Source: JACKNG01 sp040220855 (GTDB lineage: Bacteria > Pseudomonadota > Gammaproteobacteria > Ga0077536). From it: a stretch of DNA of 64,000 bases. The stretch lies in contig JAVJVZ010000057.1 in NCBI GenBank assembly GCA_040220855.1, positions 20,504 to 84,503 on the forward strand, given 5' to 3'. Both the position numbers and the translations under genes were made by a program. A model generated the notes under the pieces. It ran no database searches, was not told the origin of the DNA, and worked only from the letters and a program-made list of their open reading frames with translations. Below, in pieces: positions 1 to 7,626 of the stretch; within the stretch, counting starts at the first letter, position 1, and each line of letters starts with the position of its first letter.

Positions 1-2
1 TC

Positions 3-83
3 GTTGTGCACGCAGACGACGCCGAGACACGCTCGCGCGCCCGCGCGCTGCTCGGCGAACGTCCGCTCAACGTGCTGCCCTGA
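3..83 (+). CDS. C-terminal end of an unidentified protein (partial)
   Basis: An open frame enters from the left edge and stops with TGA at 81-83, giving 26 residues that begin VVHADDAETRSRAR and end NVLP. The composition (charged helix followed by a short tail) looks like real coding sequence and resembles the end of small stress-type proteins, but too little is present to name it. It is the only frame on this strand that ends naturally before the ribonucleotide reductase at 230. The call rests on the open frame and codon character only. Confidence 0.35.
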   Translation, partial: VVHADDAETRSRARALLGERPLNVLP

Positions 84-118
84 GCGGCGCGTGCATGCGG
101 CCCCGGCCTGTCGGGGCG

Positions 119-124
119 TATAGT
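119..124 (+). promoter_or_regulatory. Candidate -10 box (TATAGT) for the ribonucleotide reductase gene
   Basis: TATAGT lies about 105 bases upstream of the start codon at 230, in the gap between the left-edge gene and the reductase. There is no recognisable -35 element at the usual spacing. No cobalamin riboswitch signature was seen in this leader. The box belongs to a recurring set of TATACT/TATAGT-like hexamers in this window. Confidence 0.25.
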
Positions 125-229
125 TCTGCCCGGCAGCGTCGGACGCGAGCGGTGCTGCCCCGGCAATGATCGGCGAGCGAACCCCTTGAGCGAGCCTCCT
201 CTTTCCATCCACGCACGCAAGGCCGCGGC

Positions 230-2212
230 ATGATTGTCGACGTCGAGCGCCACGGCCGCTTTCGCCTTGCAGCCGATTTCCTCGCCGCGTACCGGGAGCG
301 CCCGGTGCCGTGGGGATTCGGCGCGCTGTCCGAGGTCACCTACCTGCGCACCTACAGCCGTGACGGCGAACGCTGGTGGCAGACCTGCCAGCGCGTCGTC
401 GAAGGTATGTTCACGGTGTTGCACGCACACTGCGCCGCGCACGGCCGGCGCTGGGATGCGAGGGAGGCAGTCGCGCTGGCCGCGGATGCCTACGCCCGCC
501 TGTTCGAGTTCAAGTGGACGCCGCCCGGGCGCGGCCTGTGGATCATGGGCACCGATTTCGTCTACGAACGTGGTGGCGCGGCCCTCAATAATTGTGGCTT
601 CGTCTCCACCGCCGATGTCGCGGACGACTATGCCGCGCCATTCGTATGGATGCTGCACATGACCATGCTTGGCGTCGGTGTCGGCTTCGACACCGCCGGC
701 GCGGGTCAGCTGCGCGTACAACAGCCACGACGCGATGCCGCACCGCACGTGGTCGACGACAGCCGCGAAGGTTGGGGCGCTGCGCTCGGCCGGCTGCTCG
801 GCGCGTACGCCGGTCAAGGCAGCCTGCCGGCACGCTGGGACACCTCGCGGGTGCGCCCGGCAGGTACGCCGCTGCGCGGCATCGGCAGCTATGCGAGCGG
901 CCCGGGGCCGCTCGAGGACATGCTCGACGCGATCGCAGTACTGCACGATCGCTACCTCGAACGGCCGGTCGATGCCCGCCTCATCGTCGATGTCATGAAC
1001 CTGATTGGCCGTGGCGTGGTCGCCGGCGGTGTGCGTCGCTCGGCACAGATCGCCTTCGGCCAGGCGGCCGACCGCGACTTTCTCGATCTCAAGCGCGATC
1101 CCGAGCGCCTGCGCAGCCATGGCTGGGTATCGAACAACTCGGTCTACGCGACGCTCGGTATGGACTACCGCGAAGCCGCAAGCCGCAGCGCGACGAACGG
1201 CGAACCCGGCTTCTTCTGGCTCGACAACGCACGCGCCTACGGCCGCATGGCCGACCCGCCGGACTGGGCCGACGCCGGCGCACTCGGCAGCAACCCCTGC
1301 GTCGAACAGACCCTGTGGGATCGCGAGCTGTGCACGCTGGTCGAAACATTTCCCGCGCGCCACGCCGACTACCGCGACTACGAGCGCACCCTGCGCCTCG
1401 CGTTCCTCTACGGCAAGGCGGTCACCCTGGTGCCCACCGGTATCGCCCGCACCGATGCCGTCATGCAGCGCAACCGCCGCATCGGCTGCTCGATGACCGG
1501 CGTGGTGCAGGCCATCAACCGCCACGGCTACCGTCAGTTCCTGCACTGGTGCGACAGCGCCTATCGGCGCGTCCGCCGTCTCGATGACGAGCTGAGCAGC
1601 TGGCTCGCCGTGCCGCGCTCGATCAAGACGACTTCGATCAAGCCCTCGGGCACGGTCAGCCTGCTCGCCGGCGCCACGCCAGGCGTGCACTGGGACCACG
1701 CACCGTACTACCTCCGCCGCGTGCGCGTGCGCGACGATCACCCGCTGGTCGAGCAGTGTCGCGCGGCCGGATACGCCATCGAGGCCGATGCCTACGCCGC
1801 CCGCACGCAGGTCATCGCGTTCCCGGTGCAGGTTGCCGACACCGCACGCCGCAAGCGCGACGTACCCCTGTGGGAGAAGGTCGATCTCGCCGCGCAGATG
1901 CAACGCTACTGGTCCGACAACCAGGTCAGCTGCACGGCCGACTTCGACCCGGCCCGCGAGGGGGACGCGCTGGTTCGCGTGCTCGAAGCTTACGAGGACC
2001 GGCTCAAGGCGCTGGTGTTCCTGCCCGACAGCGGCCACGGCTACGAGCAGCCGCCCTACGAGGCGATCGATGAACGCACCTATCGCGAGATGCACGCGCG
2101 CCTGCGACCGCTCGCCGGCGAGCTGCCGCATGACCGCACGATCGAGGAGTGGTTCTGCGAGGGCGACTACTGCGAGCTGCCACGTGCAGACGGCGGCGGC
2201 CACGGCCGCTGA
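230..2212 (+). CDS. nrdJ: Adenosylcobalamin-dependent ribonucleoside-triphosphate reductase (monomeric class II)
   Basis: Reduces ribonucleotides to deoxyribonucleotides with coenzyme B12 as radical source, so it needs no oxygen and no second subunit. The 660-residue product matches the Lactobacillus leichmannii RTPR type. The active-site loop SNPCVEQTLWDREL gives thiyl Cys357, catalytic Glu359 and Cys368, with the same 11-residue spacing as C408/E410/C419 of that enzyme. The redox partner is Cys122 in LNNCGF. The C-terminal shuttle pair is Cys643 and Cys648 in CEGDYC. Other family blocks are NRRIGCSMTG, IKPSGTVSLLAGATPG and YWSDNQVSCT. It is shorter than the 739-residue Lactobacillus enzyme, mainly in the N-terminal half. 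The ATG start has only a weak ribosome site. The gene leads a block of CBS-domain and stress-type genes, which fits use under low oxygen; that role is inferred. Confidence 0.93.
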   Translation: MIVDVERHGRFRLAADFLAAYRERPVPWGFGALSEVTYLRTYSRDGERWWQTCQRVVEGMFTVLHAHCAAHGRRWDAREAVALAADAYARLFEFKWTPPGRGLWIMGTDFVYERGGAALNNCGFVSTADVADDYAAPFVWMLHMTMLGVGVGFDTAGAGQLRVQQPRRDAAPHVVDDSREGWGAALGRLLGAYAGQGSLPARWDTSRVRPAGTPLRGIGSYASGPGPLEDMLDAIAVLHDRYLERPVDARLIVDVMNLIGRGVVAGGVRRSAQIAFGQAADRDFLDLKRDPERLRSHGWVSNNSVYATLGMDYREAASRSATNGEPGFFWLDNARAYGRMADPPDWADAGALGSNPCVEQTLWDRELCTLVETFPARHADYRDYERTLRLAFLYGKAVTLVPTGIARTDAVMQRNRRIGCSMTGVVQAINRHGYRQFLHWCDSAYRRVRRLDDELSSWLAVPRSIKTTSIKPSGTVSLLAGATPGVHWDHAPYYLRRVRVRDDHPLVEQCRAAGYAIEADAYAARTQVIAFPVQVADTARRKRDVPLWEKVDLAAQMQRYWSDNQVSCTADFDPAREGDALVRVLEAYEDRLKALVFLPDSGHGYEQPPYEAIDERTYREMHARLRPLAGELPHDRTIEEWFCEGDYCELPRADGGGHGR

Positions 2213-2313
2213 GCGCATCCGGCGGCGCAACCTCGATCGGTGACGCGCCCCGGCGGCTGGTACGAATGCTGCAATCCCTTGCGGACATGTTCCAGCCCAA
2301 GAGGAGGCAAGCC

Positions 2314-2748
2314 ATGCAGGTACGACAAGCGATGAGCACACAGTGCGTGACGATTCCCGCCGATACCAGCGTCGACGAGGCAGCCGCCGTCATGCGCGAC
2401 AACGACGTCGGCATGCTGCCGGTGCTGTCGATGGCGGGCACGCTCGTCGGGGTCATTACCGACCGGGACATCGCCATGCGTTGCGTGGCCGCGCACCGCC
2501 CGGCCGACACCGTGGTCAGCGAGATGCTCACTGGAGAAGTCGAGTGCTGTCACGACGACGACTCGCTGCAGGCTGCCGCCGCACGCATGGGTGAAGCGCG
2601 CCTGCGCCGTATGCCGGTACTCGACCACGACCGTCATCTGGTCGGCGTCATCGGGCTCGCTGACGTTGGCGCCGCCGGCGGTGCCGAGCGACTGCACGAC
2701 ACGTTCCAGCGCATCACCACACCGACCCGCGCGGCACGCGAAGCCTGA
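2314..2748 (+). CDS. Two-CBS-domain protein
   Basis: A 144-residue protein made almost only of a tandem CBS pair (residues about 1-60 and 65-125), a module that usually binds adenine nucleotides such as AMP, ATP or S-adenosylmethionine and acts as an energy sensor. Typical strands are visible: VGMLPVL-LVGVITDRDIA in the first repeat and LRRMPVLDHDRHLVGVIGLADV in the second. The ATG at 2314 is preferred because GAGGAGG sits just upstream; an in-frame ATG at 2266 lacks such a site. The gene follows the ribonucleotide reductase by 101 bases and may be co-transcribed. A second CBS protein lies nearby on the other strand (3178-3672). The ligand is unknown. Confidence 0.85.
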   Translation: MQVRQAMSTQCVTIPADTSVDEAAAVMRDNDVGMLPVLSMAGTLVGVITDRDIAMRCVAAHRPADTVVSEMLTGEVECCHDDDSLQAAAARMGEARLRRMPVLDHDRHLVGVIGLADVGAAGGAERLHDTFQRITTPTRAAREA

Positions 2749-2756
2749 GCCCGCAC

Positions 2757-2778
2757 GAGCGCGCGCCGCGGCGCGCTC
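2757..2778. terminator. Hairpin between convergent genes
   Basis: A perfect 8-bp stem (GAGCGCGC at 2757-2764 with GCGCGCTC at 2771-2778) and a 6-base loop lie between the stop of the CBS gene at 2748 and the stop of the convergent membrane-protein gene at 2777. It has no T tract. It could end transcription from both sides. Confidence 0.45.
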
Positions 2779-3064
2779 AGCCGTGCCGCGCGCGTGCGCT
2801 CTTCAGTGCCAGAATACAGGCCGCCGGCACGTGCACCACGCCGAAGCTCGTCGCTGCGATGACCGCCTGGGTCAGCGGCGCGCGCGCGAACATGAGCGTA
2901 CTGACGGCGGCAAACGCAAAGCCGGTCGACAACAACAGCGCGCGCACCACGCGTGTGCCGCCGGCGCTGACCGTATGCCGCGCGAGGCGCGCGTGGGCGT
3001 AGGCGGCCGCCGCGAGGGCGAGCAGCATGAACGGCAGCAAGGTGAGCAGCGTCGAGGTCAGCAC
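2777..3064 (-). CDS. Small integral membrane protein, unknown function
   Basis: The 95-residue product is strongly hydrophobic. An N-terminal helix (about residues 3-24, TLLTLLPFMLLALAAAAYAH), a second near 41-60 and a third, weaker one near 66-85 predict two or three membrane spans. It ends in a basic tail (KSARARHG). No family was recognised. It is convergent with the CBS gene at 2314 and transcribed in the same direction as neither flanking operon, so context says little. The base composition matches its neighbours, so it is probably a resident gene and not a recent import. Confidence 0.6.
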   Translation of the reverse strand: MLTSTLLTLLPFMLLALAAAAYAHARLARHTVSAGGTRVVRALLLSTGFAFAAVSTLMFARAPLTQAVIAATSFGVVHVPAACILALKSARARHG

Positions 3065-3177
3065 GGTTCACTGCCTGCACGGGTGATAGTGGCGCTAATA
3101 TTCGGCATGACGGGCTCCAGTGGCGAACGGGTCTGCATGCCGGGACTCGCGTGCAACGGCCGTGCCCGGCACGCCGC

Positions 3178-3672
3178 TCAGGCGAACGCGCCACGCGCCA
3201 CTTCGCGCGTGACGTCGAACGTCGAGATGACGCCGAGCAGGCGGCCATCCTCGATGACCGGCAGCCGATGGAAGCCGCGTTCAACCATCATCCTGGCTGC
3301 CTCGGCGAGCGGTGCACGGGGCGCGACGCTGACGACTTCGGACGACATCAGCTGGCCGGCGCGCAGGCGGTCGGTGGTCACGCCCGCGCTGGCCGCGATG
3401 GCTTCGAACGACTGGCCGTCGGCCATGTAGATGCCGACACCACCCGGGTCGCGGTAATAGTCCGAGATCACCTCGGCCTGCACGTGCTCGACACATAGGC
3501 GACGGATGATATCGCCGCGACTGAGGATGCCGCATACGCGGCCGTCGCCATCGACCACCGGGCAGCCGCTCACGCCACTCTCGCTGAAGACCCGTTCGAT
3601 CTCGGGTACGCGCGCTTCCAGCGACAGGCTGACGACGCTGTTCTGCATGACGTCGGCGACGCACAGGTTCAT
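3178..3672 (-). CDS. CBS-domain pair protein
   Basis: This 164-residue protein carries two CBS motifs, about residues 1-65 and 105-160, separated by a linker. Characteristic pieces are SGCPVVDGDGRVCGILSRGDI in the first repeat (with a following helix) and FHRLPVIEDGRLLGVISTFDV in the second. Such stand-alone pairs usually sense adenine nucleotides and act by binding other proteins. It is read away from the coiled-coil/LigD-polymerase genes at 3776 onward. The ATG at 3672 is preceded by GGAGGATCGCCCC-type sequence, a good ribosome site. Together with the gene at 2314 it makes two CBS proteins within 1.4 kb, which suggests a shared stress or energy-state role; the effector is not known. Confidence 0.85.
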   Translation of the reverse strand: MNLCVADVMQNSVVSLSLEARVPEIERVFSESGVSGCPVVDGDGRVCGILSRGDIIRRLCVEHVQAEVISDYYRDPGGVGIYMADGQSFEAIAASAGVTTDRLRAGQLMSSEVVSVAPRAPLAEAARMMVERGFHRLPVIEDGRLLGVISTFDVTREVARGAFA

Positions 3673-3775
3673 GGGGCGATCCTCCGGCTAGGCTGGCTGC
3701 TTTTTGATGCGTGCAACGCGCATGCCAGCCGTAGCGGGCGACAGGGCTGGTATACCACTTGCTATGCTCGAGAGC

Positions 3776-4114
3776 ATGAGCAACGACCGACCAGGCCTTC
3801 CAAGCGATACGCTGCGCCGTGCCATCGATGACGGCGTACTCGACCGCGCGCGCGCGGAATTCAACGCCCTCGAGCGCGCGCTCGGCGAACTCGAGCAGAG
3901 TCCTCGCGAACACGCCGCGGATGCCGGCGACTACCTCGGCTACGAGCGCCAGTTTCGCGAGCTCGAACGACGGCGCGAGGCCTTTGCCGCGCTCCTCAGC
4001 GAAGCCGAGAACGCGCGCCGCGATGCGGCCTGGGCGCGCTTGGTCAGCGAACTCGAACTCGCCTGGCGCGACCTGCTGCCGCGGCTCGATGCCGCGCGTA
4101 CGCGGCGCCGTTGA
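3776..4114 (+). CDS. Small coiled-coil protein, unknown function
   Basis: From the ATG at 3776 the product is 112 residues (MSNDRPGLPSDTLRR...). It is charged and helical, with heptad-like stretches rich in Glu, Arg, Leu and Ala (ALERALGELEQ and RQFRELERRREAFAALL), and has no membrane segment or signal peptide. Upstream in-frame starts exist at 3704 and 3764, but the residues before 3776 look non-coding, and TATACC/TATGCT promoter-like hexamers lie at 3751 and 3763. It ends 16 bases before the LigD-type polymerase gene and is probably co-transcribed with it. No family was recognised, and any role in DNA-end repair would be a guess. Confidence 0.55.
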   Translation: MSNDRPGLPSDTLRRAIDDGVLDRARAEFNALERALGELEQSPREHAADAGDYLGYERQFRELERRREAFAALLSEAENARRDAAWARLVSELELAWRDLLPRLDAARTRRR

Positions 4115-4130
4115 AAGCAGAACCGCACGC

Positions 4131-5054
4131 ATGGCCGCGGCTGCGAAGTCCGACAGCGCACGCGTCCGCGTAAGCCGGCCGGGCAAACTGCTCTACCCCG
4201 ATGACGGACTCGACAAGCGCGCGGTGACTGCCTACTACCGGCGCATTGCGCCATATGCCTTACCGCATTGCGCAGGGCGTCCGCTGACCCTGCGACGCTT
4301 CCCCGACGGCATCGCGTCCACGGGCTTCTACCACAAGCATGCGCCCGACGCCGCTCCCGCCTGGATGACGCGCGTGAGAGTCCCGCTGGTGGACGGCAGC
4401 ATGACGCAACTCGTGGCCGACGATGCCGACAGCCTGGTCTGGTTGGCCGACTACGGTGCGCTCGAACTGCACCTTGCCCTCGCGCCGGCCGCACATCCGC
4501 ACCGCCCCGACCGCATCGTGTTCGATCTCGATCCACCCGGAGACGGACGCGGCGCCTTCGCCGCGGTCCAGGATGCGGCGCGCGCCGTGCGTGCCCTCGC
4601 CCGCGAGCTTGGCCTGGTCAGCGCGGTGCAAACGAGCGGCTCGCGTGGCCTGCACGTCGTCTGGCCTATCCTTCCGCACCACGACTATGACCGGGTCCAC
4701 GCGTTCGCACGCGACTGTGCGGCGCTGCTTGCGCGGCGCGAGCCCGGTCGCCTGACCGCGGCACAACGCAAGGACGCGCGCGGCGACCGCGTGTTTCTCG
4801 ACTACTTGCGCAACTCGCCGGGGCAAACCGCAATTGCGCCCTACTCGCTGCGAGCGCTCCCCGGCGCACCGATCGCCACCCCGCTCGACTGGCGCGAAGC
4901 GCTCGCGGCGGACATGCACGCGCAGCGCTATCACCTGCGCAACATCTTCCGCCGCCTCGGTCAGCGGGATTGCCCGTGGCAGGACATCGCTGCCACGGCC
5001 CGTGAGCTCGCGCCCGCGCGCGACGCACTGGCACGGCTCGAAGCGCTCACCTGA
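4131..5054 (+). CDS. LigD-type DNA polymerase domain protein (NHEJ primase-polymerase family)
   Basis: This 307-residue protein equals the polymerase (POL) domain of bacterial LigD, an archaeo-eukaryotic primase fold that adds nucleotides at DNA ends during non-homologous end joining. The metal-binding pair is Asp132 and Asp134 in FDLDPPGDG. The nucleotide-binding SGSRGLHV block contains His175, and the third acidic residue is Asp224 in RGDRVFLDYLRN. The family opening (PGKLLYPDDGLDKRAVTAYY) is near residue 17. The ATG at 4131 is chosen because it lies just before this opening. No ligase domain, nuclease domain or Ku gene is fused to it or present in the window, so partners would be elsewhere or it acts alone. 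A hairpin terminator follows directly. Confidence 0.9.
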   Translation: MAAAAKSDSARVRVSRPGKLLYPDDGLDKRAVTAYYRRIAPYALPHCAGRPLTLRRFPDGIASTGFYHKHAPDAAPAWMTRVRVPLVDGSMTQLVADDADSLVWLADYGALELHLALAPAAHPHRPDRIVFDLDPPGDGRGAFAAVQDAARAVRALARELGLVSAVQTSGSRGLHVVWPILPHHDYDRVHAFARDCAALLARREPGRLTAAQRKDARGDRVFLDYLRNSPGQTAIAPYSLRALPGAPIATPLDWREALAADMHAQRYHLRNIFRRLGQRDCPWQDIAATARELAPARDALARLEALT

Positions 5055-5060
5055 TCCGCG

Positions 5061-5081
5061 CGCTTGCAACTCCTGCAAGCG
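5061..5081 (+). terminator. Hairpin terminator after the LigD-polymerase gene
   Basis: Seven bases after the stop codon, an 8-bp perfect stem (CGCTTGCA at 5061-5068 with TGCAAGCG at 5074-5081) and a 5-base loop are followed by TTTGT. This has the form of a Rho-independent terminator with a short T run. It separates the polymerase unit from the dodecin unit, which has its own leader. Confidence 0.6.
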
Positions 5082-5190
5082 TTTGTAAGCGGAGCGGTCC
5101 CGTCGGTGCCTGCGCCGGCCCTCACGGCCGGCACGGAACCTGCAATGCCTGGTGTGACGTCTCATTACCTGATCGACCAGGAGGTTATCC

Positions 5191-5457
5191 ATGGCTCCTC
5201 TGCCACGCGACACCATCGCGGAAATGATCAAGGCGCCCGCAGAGGTCTTCGAGTCACCCGCGGCGGTGCTGCTCGACGGACGACTCGACGATGCGCAGCG
5301 GCGCGAGATTCTCGAAGCCTGGGCCCAGGACTGCCGCGAGCTCGCCGTCGCCGATGACGAGGGCATGGCTCTCGGCAAACCCGGCGCCACGCGCCTGAAG
5401 GAAGTCGAGGACGCCCTGCTGGAACTGGATCCACCACGAGAGAGGGCCGCGCTATGA
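5191..5457 (+). CDS. Small acidic protein coupled to dodecin
   Basis: An 88-residue soluble, helical, acidic protein (MAPLPRDTIAEMIKAPAEVF...). The ATG has a strong ribosome site, CAGGAGG, eight bases upstream. Its stop overlaps the dodecin start in an ATGA arrangement (5454-5457), so the two are almost certainly translated together. The middle (DGRLDDAQRREILEAWAQDC) and the second half (LKEVEDALLELD) look like a helix bundle. No named family was recognised. The coupling suggests a role beside the flavin-storage protein, but this is only inferred from position. Confidence 0.7.
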   Translation: MAPLPRDTIAEMIKAPAEVFESPAAVLLDGRLDDAQRREILEAWAQDCRELAVADDEGMALGKPGATRLKEVEDALLELDPPRERAAL

Positions 5458-5666
5458 GCGATCACGTCTACAAGCACATCGAACTCACCGGCAGCTCGAC
5501 CGACAGCATGGAAGACGCCACGCAGCGCGCCGTGGAACGGGCCGCCCGCACGGTGCACAACATGCGCTGGTTCGAAGTCGTGCAGGTGCGCGGCATGATC
5601 GAGAACGGCAGCGTGCATTACTGGCAGGTCGTTCTCAAGATCGGGTTCACCCTCGACGAAACCTGA
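5454..5666 (+). CDS. Dodecin (flavin-binding storage/buffer protein)
   Basis: At 70 residues this has the usual dodecin length and signature: VYKHIELTGSS at the N terminus, a helix with AVERAARTV, then MRWFEVVQVRG and VHYWQVVLKIGFTL. Dodecins form hollow dodecamers that stack flavins between tryptophans and buffer free FMN or riboflavin; Trp39 in the MRWFEV strand is the expected stacking residue. The start codon overlaps the stop of the upstream small acidic gene (ATGA). The next gene encodes a SpoIIAA-like protein. Membership in the family is clear; which flavin it binds cannot be told here. Confidence 0.92.
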   Translation: MSDHVYKHIELTGSSTDSMEDATQRAVERAARTVHNMRWFEVVQVRGMIENGSVHYWQVVLKIGFTLDET

Positions 5667-5704
5667 GCCGCGCCGGACCCCGTTCCGCCGTGGCCCATTG
5701 CACA

Positions 5705-6088
5705 ATGGCCAACTTCGACATCGACTACCGCAACCTGGTCGTCCACGTGGCGCCGGATGCGGCGATTGCGGAGAGCGATTTCTCGGACCTCGAACACGCC
5801 ATTGATCCACTCGTTGCGCAGCATGGTGCGATCAACGGGCTCGTCCTCGAGATTAGCGCGTTTCCCGGCTGGGAGAGCCTGCCCGCGCTACGCCGGCACC
5901 TGCGCTTCGTGCGTGAACATCATTCACGCGTGCGCCGCGTCGCGGTTGTCAGCGACGACGCGCTGGCGAAACTGCTGGAGGCGCTCGTCGCCCATTTCGT
6001 CGCCGCGGAAGTTCGCCGCTTCGACGCCGCGGCGCTCGACCAGGCGCGGCACTGGGCCGCGCAGGGCGCGCACGACGTCGTCACCTGA
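5705..6088 (+). CDS. SpoIIAA-like (STAS/SEC14-type) protein
   Basis: A 127-residue soluble protein with the layout of the SpoIIAA-like family: an N-terminal beta-strand (NLVVHVAPDAAI), an acidic helix (SDFSDLEHAIDPLVAQHG), the core strand INGLVLEISAFPGWESL, and a helix-strand pair with RRHLRFVREHH followed by RVAVVSDDAL. A phenylalanine/aspartate segment (EVRRFDAAALDQARHW) closes it. Such proteins often sit among universal-stress and low-oxygen genes, as here. A GTG at 5690 could extend it by five residues. It lies 38 bases after dodecin and may share its transcript. Its biochemical role is unknown. Confidence 0.75.
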   Translation: MANFDIDYRNLVVHVAPDAAIAESDFSDLEHAIDPLVAQHGAINGLVLEISAFPGWESLPALRRHLRFVREHHSRVRRVAVVSDDALAKLLEALVAHFVAAEVRRFDAAALDQARHWAAQGAHDVVT

Positions 6089-6272
6089 GATCGAGAGTCC
6101 CGTCACAACCCGCTCGAAGCGCGGCTGCTACCGGGCGGTGGTGGCGCCGCTGCTATTCCTGCCAATCGCGGTGCCGTTGGCCGCGCATTGCGCCCCGCCA
6201 CGACTACCCGTAACACCAATAGCGTCGGCGAGGTACTTCGGACCAGGGTCCTGATGCGTCAGCGCAACGGTC

Positions 6273-6731
6273 TCAACGACAGAATTCGGCAATCGCCTCG
6301 TCGATGCGTTCGAGGTCGGCTGCACGCGCTGCCTCGCCGACCTTCTCGCGCTCCCCGCTCGCATTGACGCGGAACAAGCGCGTCGCCGTGACCAGGCGCT
6401 CGCGATGCGCGCGGGCCGCCGCGCATTGCTCGGCGGCCCGCTTGCGTTCAGCGGCAGCAGCCGCGCTCTCGGCGCGTCGCTGTGCACGTGCCTCGCGTGC
6501 TTCGGCGAGCGAATCGCGCAGGCTGTCGAGCCGCCCGGCAGCGTCCGGATCAGCGGCGCCGTCATAGACGTGCACGCGCTCGGCATGCGCCGCTGCAGGA
6601 GGCCGTGCACCGAACTGGGTGACGCCGTCGGCGTCGACCCACCGATAGATCTCCGCGTGTGCTGCCGCGGCGAAGCCGAGCCCCAGGGCCAGCGTAGCCG
6701 CGCGCCGCGCGATTCGGAACACCGCGTTCAT
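6273..6731 (-). CDS. DUF4124-domain exported protein at the end of the pilus operon
   Basis: From the ATG at 6731 the product is 152 residues: a signal peptide (MNAVFRIARR then an alanine/leucine-rich core ending near AAHA), a DUF4124 domain with the hallmark EIYRWVDADGVTQFGARPP, then a long Glu/Arg/Ala coiled coil and a C-terminal segment with two cysteines. It begins only a few bases after the pilE stop, and its ribosome site lies inside pilE, so it is the last gene of the pilus operon. An in-frame start at 6761 would overlap pilE. DUF4124 proteins are periplasmic and of unknown function. A second one lies at 38885. Confidence 0.75.
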   Translation of the reverse strand: MNAVFRIARRAATLALGLGFAAAAHAEIYRWVDADGVTQFGARPPAAAHAERVHVYDGAADPDAAGRLDSLRDSLAEAREARAQRRAESAAAAAERKRAAEQCAAARAHRERLVTATRLFRVNASGEREKVGEAARAADLERIDEAIAEFCR

Positions 6732-6735
6732 CGCC

Positions 6736-7209
6736 TCACCAGCACGCTTCGACCTGGGCACGCTCGCTAGCGCTCGCTGACGTCGAGCACACCGAGCCCG
6801 CGAGAATGCAGCGTGTCCCGGCCTGGTCGATACGCAGCACGCCGCACTCGTCGTCGGCTACCTGGCCGCCAATCGGCGTCGCCTGCAGCGTGTAGCTGGC
6901 TGCCGCGAGTGTCTGCAGAGCGAGGTTGTAGCGCGGATTGGCATCTCCCTGCGGGGACGTGTCGAAAGGCAGGGGTGCCGCCAGGTTGCCGGCGCTGGCA
7001 GGATCGTCATAGCGTCCCTGCGCGGTAAAGGCGCGCTCGAGGAAGAGCGTCAGCTCCTGCAGATCGCTGATCGCCGCGGCACGGCTGGTGCGCATGGCGT
7101 ACCCGCGATAACTCGGCAGTGCCACCGCGGTGACGATGCTGACGATGATCACGACGATCATCAGTTCGAGCAGGGTGAAACCTGCCATGGAGCGGCGCGC
7201 TGTCTTCAT
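6736..7209 (-). CDS. pilE: Type IV pilin / minor pilin PilE
   Basis: Encodes a 157-residue prepilin. The short basic leader ends in Gly before the processed N terminus (AGFTLLELMIVVIIVSIV), the class III signal cut and N-methylated by PilD; Glu at +5 of the mature chain is present. The C-terminal half contains four cysteines able to form the D-region disulfides. It is the seventh gene of the pilus operon, matching Pseudomonas pilE at the end of fimU-pilVWXY1Y2E. The ATG at 7209 overlaps the stop of the upstream pilY2-like gene (ATGA) and is preceded by GAGGAAC. It is therefore likely a minor pilin or a pilin-assembly primer, not the major subunit, although this cannot be settled here. Confidence 0.88.
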   Translation of the reverse strand: MKTARRSMAGFTLLELMIVVIIVSIVTAVALPSYRGYAMRTSRAAAISDLQELTLFLERAFTAQGRYDDPASAGNLAAPLPFDTSPQGDANPRYNLALQTLAAASYTLQATPIGGQVADDECGVLRIDQAGTRCILAGSVCSTSASASERAQVEACW

Positions 7210-7616
7210 CGGAGTTCCTCTTCTTCGTCGTCGTTGACGGCTGGCAGGGTGTCGAGCACGCGGATGGCGACGACGAACCACGCGCGTCCTCGCCACTGTT
7301 GTACATATTCGAGTGGCGCGCCGGCTTCGAGATCGGCCACGCTTGCGACGATGTTGCCGTCGCGGCCACGGATGGTGAGTTCGGGACCGAAGTAGCGGGT
7401 CTGGTCATCGATGACGAGGCGGCGCGCCTCCACGTCGACATAGTGGAGTTCGCCGTGGACCGTCTGCATGGGACCAGGCCCGGGCGGAGCGCCGCCCTCG
7501 TGCGCCGGTGCGGGAGCAGGGCCCGCGGCAAGCGCGGGCGTCGTCACCGCGAGGAGCACGACGCACCCGGCCGTGCGCAGCAGCCGTGCCAGCAAGGAGA
7601 CAGGGGTGTTGAACAT
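7206..7616 (-). CDS. pilY2: PilY2-like exported protein
   Basis: A 136-residue protein with a signal peptide (MFNTPVSLLARLLRTAGCVV... to about residue 32), a Pro/Ala/Gly-rich linker, and a small beta-rich domain (ELHYVDVEARRLVIDDQTRY and later REGRAWFVV-like strands). It ends in an acidic tail (NDDEEEELR). It lies between pilY1 and pilE, exactly where Pseudomonas has pilY2, and its stop overlaps the pilE start. The name rests mainly on that position plus the PilY2-like strand pattern; sequence similarity to PilY2 is modest at best. Confidence 0.65.
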   Translation of the reverse strand: MFNTPVSLLARLLRTAGCVVLLAVTTPALAAGPAPAPAHEGGAPPGPGPMQTVHGELHYVDVEARRLVIDDQTRYFGPELTIRGRDGNIVASVADLEAGAPLEYVQQWRGRAWFVVAIRVLDTLPAVNDDEEEELR

Positions 7617-7626
7617 CGATAGGACC

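Noticed and set aside
84..229. Cobalamin riboswitch before the B12-dependent reductase
   Set aside because: Expected from function, but no B12-box or matching stem was found in the short leader.
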